The position numbers were made by a program, and so were the translations under genes. Shown here in pieces: positions 8,622-18,319 of a DNA stretch of 43,769 nucleotides. Numbering within the stretch: the stretch's first letter is position 1; every line of letters begins with the position of its first letter. Origin of the DNA: Burkholderiales bacterium (GTDB lineage: Bacteria; Pseudomonadota; Gammaproteobacteria; Burkholderiales; Burkholderiaceae_C); contig JANXYH010000121.1 of assembly GCA_025350145.1 (NCBI GenBank), positions 1 through 43,769 of the forward strand, written 5' to 3'. The notes beneath the pieces are model-generated. The model saw nothing but the letters and a program-made list of their open reading frames with translations. It was not told the DNA's origin and did no database searches.

Positions 8622-9847
8622 GATGCGGCGCCTGGGGCTAACCGCAAGGTCGCAAGAACATGGGTCGGCACCACCTTAAACTCGGGCGGCGGATTACCGT
8701 TGGCAGCGAGCGCCCGCCGCGCCTCTGCTATGCCAAAACCGAAGCGCTGGACATAGCCCATATACTTCAACGCGGCCGCCAGGATCGGGTTTCGATAGTC
8801 ACTCGCGCCAGGCTTTCCAAAATTCTCCAGTGTCACCGCGCCGTAGGGACCACCTGGGTTGCTGATCTCGATTCGATCATCAAACCAGTATATTCGGACT
8901 GGCGCATTGGTGCCCTCATAGTCCCGGTGCATGACGGCGTTACGCGCCAACTGCTGCAACGCCGACAAGGGATAATGTATTGCCCGCACTTCGGTGATCG
9001 GACCCGAGGTGAAATCTACAGATACGGCCAGCGTCGCCTTCATCTTCTCATCGAGCCGGCGCAGCATCGTGTCTAGATTTCCGTCTATTTCCGCTTCGTC
9101 CAACACGGGGTCGCCCCAGGCGGTGCCTCGGATGCGCAAGAACTGAATATAGGCAGAGGGTACCCAGGTTCGTGGGCTGATGCCAAGCACCAGCAGCCCG
9201 ACGACGGTCGGCGTTAGATCGTCAGCGCTGGCGATCATGCCCAGCGAGGCAAGCCGTTCCTCATAACTTCTGCCATTGAGTTCGAGCGCGTCGCGCGCCA
9301 CAGCCTGCGGAAGATACTCACGTTCGAAATAGCTGCGGCTCAAATCGTCCAGCGAACGGCCGCCGACTGGATGGGTATCAAAACTCCGATCACGAAACCT
9401 GCGCTTCTCGTTCAGAACGCGCTCATCCTGGGCGGAGGCCTGGCCGCGCCTCGGTCCGGTTCGGATCCAGACCCTGCCGTCCAGCCGCACCGGTGGGGCA
9501 TCCGCTGGCCAGACAGTGACCACCGCTATCTGACAGCCCAGAAGGTCGCGCTTTGTGACGGTCAAGCTGGGCGGCGGCGTGATCTTGCCGTCGGTCTTGA
9601 TGTCAGCCAGGGTCAGCAGCAAGTCGTCAGTCACTGAAAATTCTGGCCCCATGGGCCTACCGTCATTTCTGACGCCGACAAAGAGCACGCCCGGCAGCCC
9701 ATGATTCGGCAAATCGTTGGCGAAGGCGCAAATGGCCTGGCGACTCTTTTCGGGTGCATCGCCACTCCAGGCCTGCTTGCGCTCCGCCCGATCACTTTCC
9801 AGGTCCTGCATCAGCGCCAGCAGTTCAGCATCGGTCAAGGGTTTCAT
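8618..9847 (-). CDS. AlbA_2 (Schlafen-like) plus HATPase_c_4 protein, COG2865-like
   Basis: A 409-residue protein. The N-terminal half has the AlbA_2 pattern: an acidic ERKQAW start, ICAFANDLPNHGLPGVLFVGVRNDGRP (residues 38-64, approximately), and WIRTGPRRGQASAQDE. The C-terminal half has the ATP-binding HATPase_c_4 pattern found in 'RecG-like C-terminal' proteins: LQQLARNAVMHRDYEG, RIYWFDDRIEISNPGGPYG and FGFGIAEARRAL. COG2865 members are usually called predicted transcriptional regulators, but AlbA_2 domains also occur in antiviral and RNA-binding proteins. ATG 9847 is chosen for its GGAG 6 nt upstream; an upstream in-frame GTG at 9904 lies inside the palindrome at 9899-9915. It is the first gene of the cassette and overlaps the ParA-type gene. 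Confidence 0.78.
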   Translation of the reverse strand: MKPLTDAELLALMQDLESDRAERKQAWSGDAPEKSRQAICAFANDLPNHGLPGVLFVGVRNDGRPMGPEFSVTDDLLLTLADIKTDGKITPPPSLTVTKRDLLGCQIAVVTVWPADAPPVRLDGRVWIRTGPRRGQASAQDERVLNEKRRFRDRSFDTHPVGGRSLDDLSRSYFEREYLPQAVARDALELNGRSYEERLASLGMIASADDLTPTVVGLLVLGISPRTWVPSAYIQFLRIRGTAWGDPVLDEAEIDGNLDTMLRRLDEKMKATLAVSVDFTSGPITEVRAIHYPLSALQQLARNAVMHRDYEGTNAPVRIYWFDDRIEISNPGGPYGAVTLENFGKPGASDYRNPILAAALKYMGYVQRFGFGIAEARRALAANGNPPPEFKVVPTHVLATLRLAPGAAS

Positions 9848-9974
9848 ACGTGACTCCAGTACCTGAATCCAACCCCGACACGGTCGGCGATCTGCGTTGA
9901 CCACACATTGTGGTCCGCGATCAAGCCGCTTGGTGAGGTCGCGCCGTCGGACACCGCTGGATTCGGCCGCCGCC
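9848..9974 (-). promoter_or_regulatory. Control region of the accessory cassette with a 17-bp palindrome
   Basis: Between the cassette start and the end of ntrC lies gaccacacattgtggtc at 9899-9915, a perfect 7-bp inverted repeat (GACCACA/TGTGGTC) with a 3-bp centre, 52 bp upstream of the AlbA_2-gene ATG. Its position and symmetry suit an operator for a dimeric regulator, possibly the AlbA_2/HATPase protein itself. A Shine-Dalgarno GGAG precedes the start. No confident -35/-10 pair was found. Confidence 0.45.
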
Positions 9975-11494
<1,520 letters not shown>

Positions 11495-11498
<4 letters not shown>

Positions 11499-11665
11499 GC
11501 GCTGCGGGCCTGGCCGGCGACTTGCGGGCGGGATTCGGCGGTCGGCAACGGGGCGGCGGTGCGGGCGGACATCGGTGCCATCGGCGTCGGTTCACTTTCC
11601 AAGTCTTGGCCGCAGCGACGGATCGCTCCGGCCAGCGTGGCACTGGCCATCCATACAGCGGCCAT
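11495..11665 (-). CDS. Possible small coupled ORF (56 aa) between ntrB and ntrC
   Basis: Between ntrB and ntrC lies an ORF whose ATG shares a base with the ntrB stop (TGATG, 11667-11663) and whose TGA overlaps the ntrC ATG (ATGA, 11498-11495). The product would be about 56 residues, beginning MAAVWMASATLAGAIRRCG and ending VAGQARSA. It has a mildly hydrophobic N-terminus and a Pro/Ala-rich remainder. I recognise no family. It may be a real small protein, or a spacer that passes ribosomes from ntrB to ntrC. Coding status is uncertain because GC-rich DNA yields chance ORFs; the exact double overlap is the only argument for it. Confidence 0.3.
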
Positions 11666-12834
11666 CAATGCAGTGGCATCAGGATGCTGAAACTGGTCCG
11701 GCCGGGTGCGCTGTCGCATTCGATCATGCCCTGGTGTTGCTGCACAAAGGTCTGGGCCAGTGTCAGCCCCAGACCCGATCCGCCCTCGCGCCCCGACACC
11801 AGGGGATAGAAGATCCGCTCCCGGATGTCGTCTGGCACACCGGGACCGTTGTCCTGGATATGCAATTCCAGTGCCAGGCGATAGCGCTGCTTGCCGATCG
11901 TGACCTGGCGCGCCACCCGGGTGCGCAGCACGATCCGCGCGTCGCCGGCGGCAATCCGCTCGGCCAGGGCATGGGCGGCGTTGTGGGCGATGTTCAGCAC
12001 CGCCTGGATCAGTTGCTCACGGTCGCCGCGAAAATCCGGGATCGAGGTGTCGTAGTCGCGCTGGACCGTCAGGCCGCGCGGGAATTCGGCCATGATCAGC
12101 GAACGCACCCGCTCGCAGACCTCGTGGATGTTGACGTCGCCGACCACCTGCGGGTGGCGGTGCGGCGCCAGCAGCCGGTCGACCAGCGCCTGCAGGCGGT
12201 CGGCCTCGTGGATGATCACCTGGGTGTATTCGGTCAGTTCGCGCGGGCTCAGGCCGATCGCTCTGGCGCCCTGCCCTTCGTCGCCACGGCCCAGCGGCTG
12301 ACCCACCTCCATGGCCAGCAGTTGGGCCGCGCCGCGGATGCCGCCCAGCGGGTTCTTGATCTCGTGGGCGAGGTTGCGGATCAATTCCTTGTTGGCCTGC
12401 ACCTGGCCGAGCGCGCGCTCTTCGCGGTCCTGCCGGGTCTGCTGTTCGACCTCGATCATCTCGACCAAGGCGAACGCCTGGCCAGGGTCGATCTGGGTGA
12501 CGATCACGTGCACCGGCAGGCTTTCGTGGGCGACCATCGGGGCGCGGCGCATCGCGCCGTCGAAGCGGCCGGTGGCAACCTCGTTGGCCATCACCGCCGC
12601 CAGGGTGTCCTGCCATTGCCGGCCGTTGAGCAGCCAATCCCCCAGCTTGCCACGCAGCAGGGCCCGGCGCGAGATGCCGGCCACGTCCTCGAGCCGGGCA
12701 TTGGCAAAGTGGATCGCACCGTCGGCGCCGACCACCGCCACCATCGTGGCCAGCAGGTCGAGCGCGGCGTAGCGCTGGGCGTTGGCGGGCTCCGGCGGCG
12801 TCGCCAGCGCAACGCCGCAGCGACCCGGGATCAC
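11665..12834 (-). CDS. glnL: Nitrogen sensor kinase/phosphatase NtrB (NR-II)
   Basis: NtrB controls NtrC phosphorylation, with PII protein as its usual partner. The 389-residue soluble protein has a PAS domain (about 20-130), the H-box AHEIKNPLGGIRGAAQLL with H157, an N-box (LNIAHNAAHAL), and G boxes DNGPGVPDD and GGSGLGLTLA. There are no membrane segments, as expected. Translation begins at GTG 12834, overlapping the stop of the DUF4124 gene (GTGA), so the two are probably coupled. The order glnA, DUF4124 gene, glnL, glnG is usual in Burkholderiales. The only oddity is the 166-bp gap to ntrC, filled by the small ORF described separately. Confidence 0.94.
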   Translation of the reverse strand: MIPGRCGVALATPPEPANAQRYAALDLLATMVAVVGADGAIHFANARLEDVAGISRRALLRGKLGDWLLNGRQWQDTLAAVMANEVATGRFDGAMRRAPMVAHESLPVHVIVTQIDPGQAFALVEMIEVEQQTRQDREERALGQVQANKELIRNLAHEIKNPLGGIRGAAQLLAMEVGQPLGRGDEGQGARAIGLSPRELTEYTQVIIHEADRLQALVDRLLAPHRHPQVVGDVNIHEVCERVRSLIMAEFPRGLTVQRDYDTSIPDFRGDREQLIQAVLNIAHNAAHALAERIAAGDARIVLRTRVARQVTIGKQRYRLALELHIQDNGPGVPDDIRERIFYPLVSGREGGSGLGLTLAQTFVQQHQGMIECDSAPGRTSFSILMPLH

Positions 12835-13442
12835 GGCGCAGCCTGCAGCTTGGTCAACTCGCGGCGCAACGCGACGATGTCGCTTTCGCTGCGCTGCAGG
12901 GCGCTGCGCATCTGCGCCACCCGGTCCAGGTAGGACTGGTAGTTGCGCTCGTCGCCGCGCCGCTCGGGCTCGCCGTTGTTGAACTCGCGCCGCAGGCCTG
13001 CGGCCTTGTCCTCCTCGCGGCGCAATTCCGCCTCGAGGATGCGCCGGGCATCGCTGTCACGCTGGCGCTGGGCACCGGGGTCGACCCTGCCATCGGCCGG
13101 ACGCGGTGCCGAGGCGCCATTGGCCGAAGCCGCCGGTGTCGGTCGTGGCCTGGGCGACTGAACGACGGTGATGGGCGCACCCTCGAGCGTGCGGCAACCG
13201 CGCTCGCGCGCCTCGCTGGCGCTGATCCTGTCGGTGTACAAATCCGGCGGACCGGGGCAGCGGTACACCTGGCCACTGGCCACGCCGCCGGCCGACGGGT
13301 TGGCCGGCGTCGCCGTGGCAGCAGCGGGCGCTGAGGCCGGTGTCGTCGTGTCCGGCGCCTGCGCCAGCGCCAGCCCGGCTGCCAGCACCGCCGCTGCGGC
13401 CACAGTTGCTGCCCGCCTGGTCGCCGCCTTGAATCGCCCCAC
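12831..13442 (-). CDS. DUF4124-type exported protein between glnA and ntrB
   Basis: A protein of 203 residues. It starts at GTG 13442, with GGAG 8 nt upstream, and has a signal peptide ([25 protein letters not shown]). A short conserved DUF4124-like segment follows (GQVYRCPGPPDLYTDRISASEARERGC), then a Pro/Ala/Ser-rich linker and a charged, probably coiled-coil C-terminus (from ARRILEAELRREEDKAAGL to the end). The frame is open upstream to 13595, but that part lies over the glnA terminator and is unlikely to be translated. It overlaps ntrB by GTGA. DUF4124 proteins are periplasmic and of unknown function; their constant place beside glnA/ntrBC in this group is known, the reason is not. Confidence 0.75.
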   Translation of the reverse strand: MGRFKAATRRAATVAAAAVLAAGLALAQAPDTTTPASAPAAATATPANPSAGGVASGQVYRCPGPPDLYTDRISASEARERGCRTLEGAPITVVQSPRPRPTPAASANGASAPRPADGRVDPGAQRQRDSDARRILEAELRREEDKAAGLRREFNNGEPERRGDERNYQSYLDRVAQMRSALQRSESDIVALRRELTKLQAAP

Positions 13443-13527
13443 GTTGCCGACTCCGGGCCCGCCGCCGGGCCCCCGGGGCGAATTGTCGCGCAGCCCCGAC
13501 AGGCTGTAGCCCTTGGCACAGCCGGCG

Positions 13528-13552
13528 AAAAAAAGGGCGGCTCGCGCCGCCC
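13528..13552 (-). terminator. Rho-independent terminator of glnA
   Basis: On the minus strand an 18-base palindromic hairpin (GGGCGGC/GCCGCCC arms around a short CGAG-type loop) is followed directly by seven T residues, 40 bp after the glnA stop. The shape is textbook. It separates glnA from the DUF4124-ntrBC genes, so the latter rely on read-through or on their own promoter. Confidence 0.9.
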
Positions 13553-13591
13553 GGTTGCTCAGGCCGCCCGCCGCGTGGCGCGGGCCAGCCA

Positions 13592-15007
13592 TCACAGGCT
13601 GTAGTACATGTCGAACTCGATCGGGTGGGTGGTCATGCGAAAACGCGTGACCTCTTGCATTTTCAGCTCGATGTAGGCGTCGATGTAGCTGTCAGTGAAC
13701 ACCCCGCCCTTGGTCAGGAAGGCGCGGCCCTTGTCCAAGTACTCCAGCGCCTGGTCCAGGCTGTGGCAGACGGTGGGGATCTTCGCGTCTTCTTCCGGCG
13801 GCAGGTGGTACAGGTCCTTGGTCGCGGCTTCGCCCGGGTGGATCTTGTTCTCCACGCCGTCCAGCCCGGCCATCAGCAGCGCCGAGAAGCCCAGGTAGGG
13901 GTTGCACAGCGGATCGGGGAAGCGGGCTTCGATCCGCCGGCCCTTGGGGTTGGGCACGAACGGGATGCGGATCGAGGCCGAGCGGTTGCGCGCCGAGTAG
14001 GCCAGCTTGACCGGCGCCTCAAACCCAGGCACCAGGCGCTTATAGCTGTTGGTGCCGGGGTTGGTGATGGCGTTGAGCGCGCGGGCGTGCTTGATGATGC
14101 CGCCGATGTAGTACAGCGCAAAGTCGCTCAATCCGGCGTAGCCGTCGCCAGCGAACAGGTTCTTGCCGTCCTTCCAGACCGACTGGTGGACATGCATGCC
14201 GCTGCCGTTGTCGCCGACGATGGGCTTGGGCATGAAGGTGGCGGTCTTGCCATAGGCGTGGGCGACGTTGTGGATCACGTACTTCTGCAATTGCAGCCAG
14301 TCGGCGCGCTGCACCAGGGTGCTGAACTTGGTGCCCAGCTCCTGCTGGCCCTGGCCGGCGACCTCGTGGTGGTGCACCTCGACCGGGATGCCCAGCGATT
14401 CGAGGATCAGGCACATCTCCGAGCGCATGTCCTGCATGCCGTCGACCGGCGGCACCGGGAAGTAGCCGCCCTTGACGCCCGGACGGTGGCCCATGTTGCC
14501 GCCCTCGATGTCCATGCCGCTGCTCCAATGCGCCTCGTCGGACGAGACCTTGACGAAACAGCCCTGCATGTCAATGTTCCACTTGACCTGGTCGAAGACG
14601 AAGAACTCGGGCTCGGGGCCGAAGTAGGCGGTGTCGCCCAGGCCGCTGCTCTTGAGGTAGGCCTCGGCACGGCGGGCCAGCGAACGCGGGTCACGCTCGT
14701 AGGGCTTGCCATCGCCGGGCTCGAGCACGTCGCAGGTCAGGATCAGCGTCGGCTCTTCGAAGAACGGGTCGATGTTGGCGGTGTTCGGGTCCGGCATCAG
14801 CAACATGTCGGAAGCTTCGATGCCCTTCCAGCCGGCGATCGACGAGCCGTCGAAGGCGTGTCCGGCGCTGAATTTGTCTTCATCGAAGGCGGATGTGGGC
14901 ACGGTCACGTGCTGCTCTTTGCCGCGGGTGTCGGTGAATCGGAAGTCAACGAACTTGACTTCGTTTTCCTTCACCATGGACATCACATCGGCGACGCTCT
15001 TGGCCAT
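13592..15007 (-). CDS. glnA: Glutamine synthetase type I
   Basis: GlnA makes glutamine from glutamate, ammonia and ATP. The 471-residue protein has FDGSSIAGW, the catalytic-site segments [10 protein letters not shown] and [29 protein letters not shown] and EARFPDP. The regulatory tyrosine is in DLYHLPPEE near residue 398, matching the adenylylated site of GSI-beta enzymes, so control by GlnE is likely. ATG 15007 is preferred over the adjacent upstream TTG 15010; GAGGAG lies about 8 nt upstream. Transcription very likely starts from the sigma-54 promoter at 15102-15117 under NtrC, whose gene is in the same block. Confidence 0.97.
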   Translation of the reverse strand: MAKSVADVMSMVKENEVKFVDFRFTDTRGKEQHVTVPTSAFDEDKFSAGHAFDGSSIAGWKGIEASDMLLMPDPNTANIDPFFEEPTLILTCDVLEPGDGKPYERDPRSLARRAEAYLKSSGLGDTAYFGPEPEFFVFDQVKWNIDMQGCFVKVSSDEAHWSSGMDIEGGNMGHRPGVKGGYFPVPPVDGMQDMRSEMCLILESLGIPVEVHHHEVAGQGQQELGTKFSTLVQRADWLQLQKYVIHNVAHAYGKTATFMPKPIVGDNGSGMHVHQSVWKDGKNLFAGDGYAGLSDFALYYIGGIIKHARALNAITNPGTNSYKRLVPGFEAPVKLAYSARNRSASIRIPFVPNPKGRRIEARFPDPLCNPYLGFSALLMAGLDGVENKIHPGEAATKDLYHLPPEEDAKIPTVCHSLDQALEYLDKGRAFLTKGGVFTDSYIDAYIELKMQEVTRFRMTTHPIEFDMYYSL

Positions 15008-15101
15008 CAAAAATCTCCTCGCTGGGGCGCGGTAGGCTAACGGGTGGTGTACGTGTCTCAGAGCCGGGAGCAGACCCCCCGGTCAAGGGGCACAGGAATG
15101 T

Positions 15102-15184
15102 AGCAGAAAGCATGCCCGGCCCAGAGGGGCCGCAGGCCCCGCCAACGCACCTCTAAGGTGCGTCTTTACGGGCCAATTTGGTGC
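15102..15184 (-). promoter_or_regulatory. Sigma-54 promoter and NtrC enhancer of glnA
   Basis: On the minus strand GGGCATGCTTTCTGCT (15117-15102) fits the sigma-54 consensus TGGCAYR-N4-TTGCW, with GG and GC exactly 10 bp apart, predicting a start near 15091. Upstream, GCACC-N5-GGTGC (15147-15161, extended to ACGCACC/GGTGCGT at 15145-15163) is a near-ideal NtrC box. A weaker one, GCACC-N5-GGCCC, is at 15170-15184, its centre 23 bp from the first, about two helical turns. A GGGGCC/GGCCCC hairpin (15126-15140) without a T-tract sits between promoter and enhancer and may mark the end of the upstream gene. Confidence 0.75.
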
Positions 15185-15996
15185 GTTCTCGGGCCTTCTC
15201 CGCGCACCATTTCGGGGCCAAGTTGGAGCTCGAATTTCGCCAGCCCGGCGCGCAGCGCGGCAAACGCGGCCAGGCTGTCCGCCGCACTGCCCTTGACGCC
15301 CAACTCGATGTGGCGACCCCATTGCGGGTGGTCGACGCTGGGCAGGCTGAAGACCTTGACGCCGGCGAAGCGCTGCTCGATCGCTTCCATCAGCGGCGTC
15401 AGCGTCGCCTCCATGCCGCCCATCACGATCAGCGACCGTTCGGTCTGTGCCTGGGCGCCGTGCAGGCTGGCGTAGCGCTGGTCGAGCAAGGCTTCGATCA
15501 TGGGGTGGGCCATGACCGGGAAACCGGGCACGAAATGGACATCGCCGACCGAGAAACCGGGGATCCGGTTGTAGGGATTGGCGATGATCGCCGCGCCCTC
15601 GGGGAAGGTGCCCATGTTCAGCCGGTGGCGGTTGTCGTCGCGCTCGGGCTCATAGGGCAGACCCTGCTCGGCCGCCACCTCACGCACGCGCTGCTGGATC
15701 AGCGCACTGGCCTCGGGGTGCAGCACCAGCGGCCGCCCCAGCGCCGCCGCCGCGCACTGGCGGGTGTGGTCGTCGGGCGTGGCACCAATGCCGCCGCAAC
15801 TGAACACGATGTCGCCACTGGCAAAGGCGTCGCGCAAAGCGGCGGTGATCAGTGCCCGGTCATCGCCGACGTAGCGTGCCCAGGCCAACGCCAGGCCGCG
15901 CGCGGCCAGCAACTCGATCACCTTGGCCAGGTGCTTGTCCTGGCGCTTGCCCGACAGTATTTCGTCACCGACAATGATCAGGCCGAACTGGCGCAT
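15166..15996 (-). CDS. CinA-like / molybdopterin-binding (MoCF_biosynth) domain protein
   Basis: A 276-residue cytoplasmic protein with the MoCF-type fold of CinA N-terminal domains: IIVGDEILSGKRQDKHLAKV, YVGDDRALI, and VFSCGGIGATPDDHTRQ, where GG.G.T.DD is the family signature. VHFVPGFPVMAHPM follows. CinA N-terminal domains are associated with COG1058 pyrophosphatase activity, but this protein lacks the C-terminal nicotinamide-nucleotide amidase part, so its reaction is uncertain. It starts 2 nt after the stop of the EI24 gene, suggesting co-transcription. Its last bases overlap the weaker NtrC site of glnA. Confidence 0.82.
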   Translation of the reverse strand: MRQFGLIIVGDEILSGKRQDKHLAKVIELLAARGLALAWARYVGDDRALITAALRDAFASGDIVFSCGGIGATPDDHTRQCAAAALGRPLVLHPEASALIQQRVREVAAEQGLPYEPERDDNRHRLNMGTFPEGAAIIANPYNRIPGFSVGDVHFVPGFPVMAHPMIEALLDQRYASLHGAQAQTERSLIVMGGMEATLTPLMEAIEQRFAGVKVFSLPSVDHPQWGRHIELGVKGSAADSLAAFAALRAGLAKFELQLGPEMVRGEGPRTHQIGP

Positions 15997-15998
15997 GT

Positions 15999-16910
15999 TC
16001 AGACCGCTCCCGGCGGTTTGGCCTGTGGCTGTGGCTCACCCAAAACCTCGACCAGCGGCAACGGGGTCGGCGCCGCAGCCGCTGCGGCGTCGCGCCGTGC
16101 CTGCGCTTGTGCCTGATCCGCGGCACGCAGTTGCGCCAGCGCTGCCAGCACATAGTGGGTGAACCAGAGCGCGCTGAAGGCAAACACCAGCATGTACAGC
16201 CAGACCGAGAGCGCGATCAACAGCGGTGCAAACACCAGCGTGACCGCGCTGGCGGCCCAGATCAGCGTCGGTGCCGCGCCCAGGTAGCCAGTGACCACGC
16301 CTATGCCCAGCAGCGGCCAGCGGTGCTGGCTGAGCAGGCGGCGGCGCTCGTCGGCGCTGGCGTGCTCGGCCAGCGCGTCGAAGCTCATCACCTGGCAGGT
16401 CAGCCAGCCCCAGATCAGCGGCGGCAGCACCAGCACCAGCGGCGGGATCAGCCACAGCGGCAGGCTGAGCAACAGCGCCAGGGCGGCCAGCAGGGTGCAG
16501 CCGACCGAATACAGCGTGGTCTTGAGCGCCCCCGCACCATGGCGCCGCTCAAGCGCCGCAAAGCGTCGGCTGGCGACCAGTTGGACGATGGCCGACGACA
16601 TCATCAGGGCCACCAGCAGCACCGACACCACCACCACCAGCGGCATCGCCAGCAGCACCACGATCAAGGGCGCGATCACCGAGCGGAACGAGCCCCCGGC
16701 CAGCGACTCGATCCAGCGCAGCGCCGCGTCCAGCAGCGACCATTGCACCAGCCAGCCGCGCACCAGTGCCACCGTCGGCTCCCAGAAGAACCAGCTTAAG
16801 CCCAGCGTCAGCGCCACCCCTATCGCCAACGGCAGCAGCGACAGCACGATCACCCGCGGGTGCAGGCAGTAGGCAACGGCACGCCAGAAGGCGTCGAGCA
16901 GCAGGCTCAT
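15999..16910 (-). CDS. EI24-domain (CysZ-like) inner-membrane protein
   Basis: A 303-residue polytopic membrane protein. The start MSLLLDAFWRAVAYCLHPRVI is typical of EI24/CysZ-like proteins of Betaproteobacteria. Membrane stretches include IVLSLLPLAIGVALTLGLSW, APLIVVLLAMPLVVVVSVLLVALMM, LLAALALLLSLPLWLIPPLVLVL and a C-terminal pair around residues 215-260. The last 40 residues are an Ala/Gln/Pro-rich cytoplasmic tail. ATG 16910 has GGAGCG just upstream. CysZ of E. coli is a sulfate transporter, but this subgroup has no established substrate and no sulfur genes are nearby. It sits between the beta-propeller gene (19-nt gap) and the CinA-like gene (2-nt gap) in the leftward run. Confidence 0.78.
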   Translation of the reverse strand: MSLLLDAFWRAVAYCLHPRVIVLSLLPLAIGVALTLGLSWFFWEPTVALVRGWLVQWSLLDAALRWIESLAGGSFRSVIAPLIVVLLAMPLVVVVSVLLVALMMSSAIVQLVASRRFAALERRHGAGALKTTLYSVGCTLLAALALLLSLPLWLIPPLVLVLPPLIWGWLTCQVMSFDALAEHASADERRRLLSQHRWPLLGIGVVTGYLGAAPTLIWAASAVTLVFAPLLIALSVWLYMLVFAFSALWFTHYVLAALAQLRAADQAQAQARRDAAAAAAPTPLPLVEVLGEPQPQAKPPGAV

Positions 16911-16929
16911 CAATCGCTCCGCATATGGG

Positions 16930-18228
16930 CTAGCGCAGGTTGCCGGTGTGGCCCAGCGAATAGCGTCCCGGCTGGGGCCAGACCGTCAGGCCATGGGGCT
17001 CGGCGCCGACCTTGACGCTGACGGCGCTGCCGTCGCGGGTGTCGAACCGGTAGACCACATCGTCATAGCGGCCACCCAGCCAGAGCCAGCGGCCGTCGGC
17101 GCTGAGGTTGCCCATGTCCGGGCTGCCGCCGCCGGGAATGCCCCAGCGCGCGACGATTTTCTCGCTGGCGAAATCCAGCACCGCGATGCTGCCGTCGCCC
17201 AGGCGTGAGCCGTGGATCTTGTGCGAGCCGCGGTTGATGACATAGAGCTGCCGGCCATCGCGGCTGGGGTACAGGCCATGCGTGCCGATGCCGCTGGCGA
17301 TGAAGCCGGTCTGGGTGAAGCTGTCGGCATCGATCACGTGTACGCCGTCGGCACTCATGTCGGCAACATAGAAGCGCTTGCCGTCGGGCGAGATGCGGAT
17401 GTCCTGCGGCATGCCCTTGTCGAGCGTGCACAACTCGGTCGCCCCCGGCTCCCAGACCTTGCCCTGGGCCCGCTCGGCCACGCTCCTGGGCTTGTAGCGG
17501 GTGCTCGGCATGCGCAGCTTCAGGTAGCCGACCACCTTGCGGCTGGCCAGGTCGATCTTGGCCAGGGTGCCGGCGAATTCGCAGGTGAAGACGGCATATT
17601 TGCCGTCGATTGAAAAGTCAGCATGGTTGATGCCGGGGCAGCCCGGCACGGCAATCGAGAACTGCGCCGCCATGGTCTTGGGGTCGCGGAAATCCAGCCG
17701 CATCCTGGCCTCGGCGACGACGATGGCCGAGCTGCCGTCGGGCGTGAAGTACAGGTTGTAGGGGTCGTCCACCGGCACCGCCTTACCCGGCTTGCCGCTG
17801 CGCGGGTCGATCGGGGTCATGCTGCCGTCGGTCCGCCCCTCGGCGTTGTTGGTGACCCACAGGGTGCGCAAATCCCAGGCCGGCACGATGTGCTGCGGGC
17901 CGATGCCGACCTTGAACTTGTCGACCACCTTGAGCGTGGCCGGGTCGATGACGTAGACATCGTTGGAGCGCAGGTTGGGCACATAGACCCGCTCCAGGTC
18001 AGCCTTGACCACCTCGGCCAGCTTGTCCGCCGCCGTGCCGCGGTAGACATTGGCGGTGGCCGCCTCGGCGGTGGTGGCGCTGGCACTTCCGGCCGGCATC
18101 GCCTGGGCCGGTGCGGGCTGGGGTGCGACCAGCCATGCCAGCGTCAACGCCGCCGCTGCAGCGACGGCCAGACCCGGCCCGATGCGGACCAGGCTGCGGC
18201 CCGCCGATTCAACTCCACCACCCCGCAT
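16930..18228 (-). CDS. Exported YncE-like beta-propeller protein
   Basis: A 432-residue protein with a signal peptide (LAVAAAAALTLAWLVAPQPAPAQA) followed by repeated propeller blades of the YVTN/YncE type: ERVYVPNLRSNDVYVIDPATLKVVD, RTLWVTNNAEGR, IRISPDGKRFYVADMSADGVHVIDADS, GLYPSRDGRQLYVIN and LSADGRWLWLGGRYDDVVYRFD. Such proteins are periplasmic and often accompany quinoprotein or peptide-modification systems, but the exact role is unknown. It follows the exported creatininase-family gene by 79 bp, on the same strand, and precedes the EI24 gene. The shared export suggests a periplasmic partnership, an inference from gene order. Confidence 0.8.
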   Translation of the reverse strand: MRGGGVESAGRSLVRIGPGLAVAAAAALTLAWLVAPQPAPAQAMPAGSASATTAEAATANVYRGTAADKLAEVVKADLERVYVPNLRSNDVYVIDPATLKVVDKFKVGIGPQHIVPAWDLRTLWVTNNAEGRTDGSMTPIDPRSGKPGKAVPVDDPYNLYFTPDGSSAIVVAEARMRLDFRDPKTMAAQFSIAVPGCPGINHADFSIDGKYAVFTCEFAGTLAKIDLASRKVVGYLKLRMPSTRYKPRSVAERAQGKVWEPGATELCTLDKGMPQDIRISPDGKRFYVADMSADGVHVIDADSFTQTGFIASGIGTHGLYPSRDGRQLYVINRGSHKIHGSRLGDGSIAVLDFASEKIVARWGIPGGGSPDMGNLSADGRWLWLGGRYDDVVYRFDTRDGSAVSVKVGAEPHGLTVWPQPGRYSLGHTGNLR

Positions 18229-18295
18229 CGCTTCGCTTTCCAGTCAAAACCGCGCATTGTCGGCGACCCGCCTGCCCGACCTGACCCAGCTCCAA

Positions 18296-18319
18296 GCCGG
18301 GCGCAATTCAACGCCCGGC
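18296..18319 (-). repeat. 8-bp perfect hairpin across the creatininase-gene stop codon
   Basis: GCCGGGCG (18296-18303) and CGCCCGGC (18312-18319) form a perfect 8-bp stem, and the TGA stop of the creatininase-family gene lies in the loop. No T-tract follows on the minus strand, so it is not a canonical intrinsic terminator. It could reduce expression of the downstream propeller gene or protect mRNA ends. Confidence 0.4.

Noticed and set aside
13443-13595. Upstream extension of the DUF4124 protein by 51 codons
   Set aside because: It would be translated across the glnA terminator hairpin, and the GTG at 13442 directly precedes a proper signal peptide with a Shine-Dalgarno sequence.
15126-15140. 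GGGGCC/GGCCCC hairpin as an intrinsic terminator of the CinA-like gene
   Set aside because: The stem is only 6 bp with a 3-base loop and no T-tract on the minus strand.
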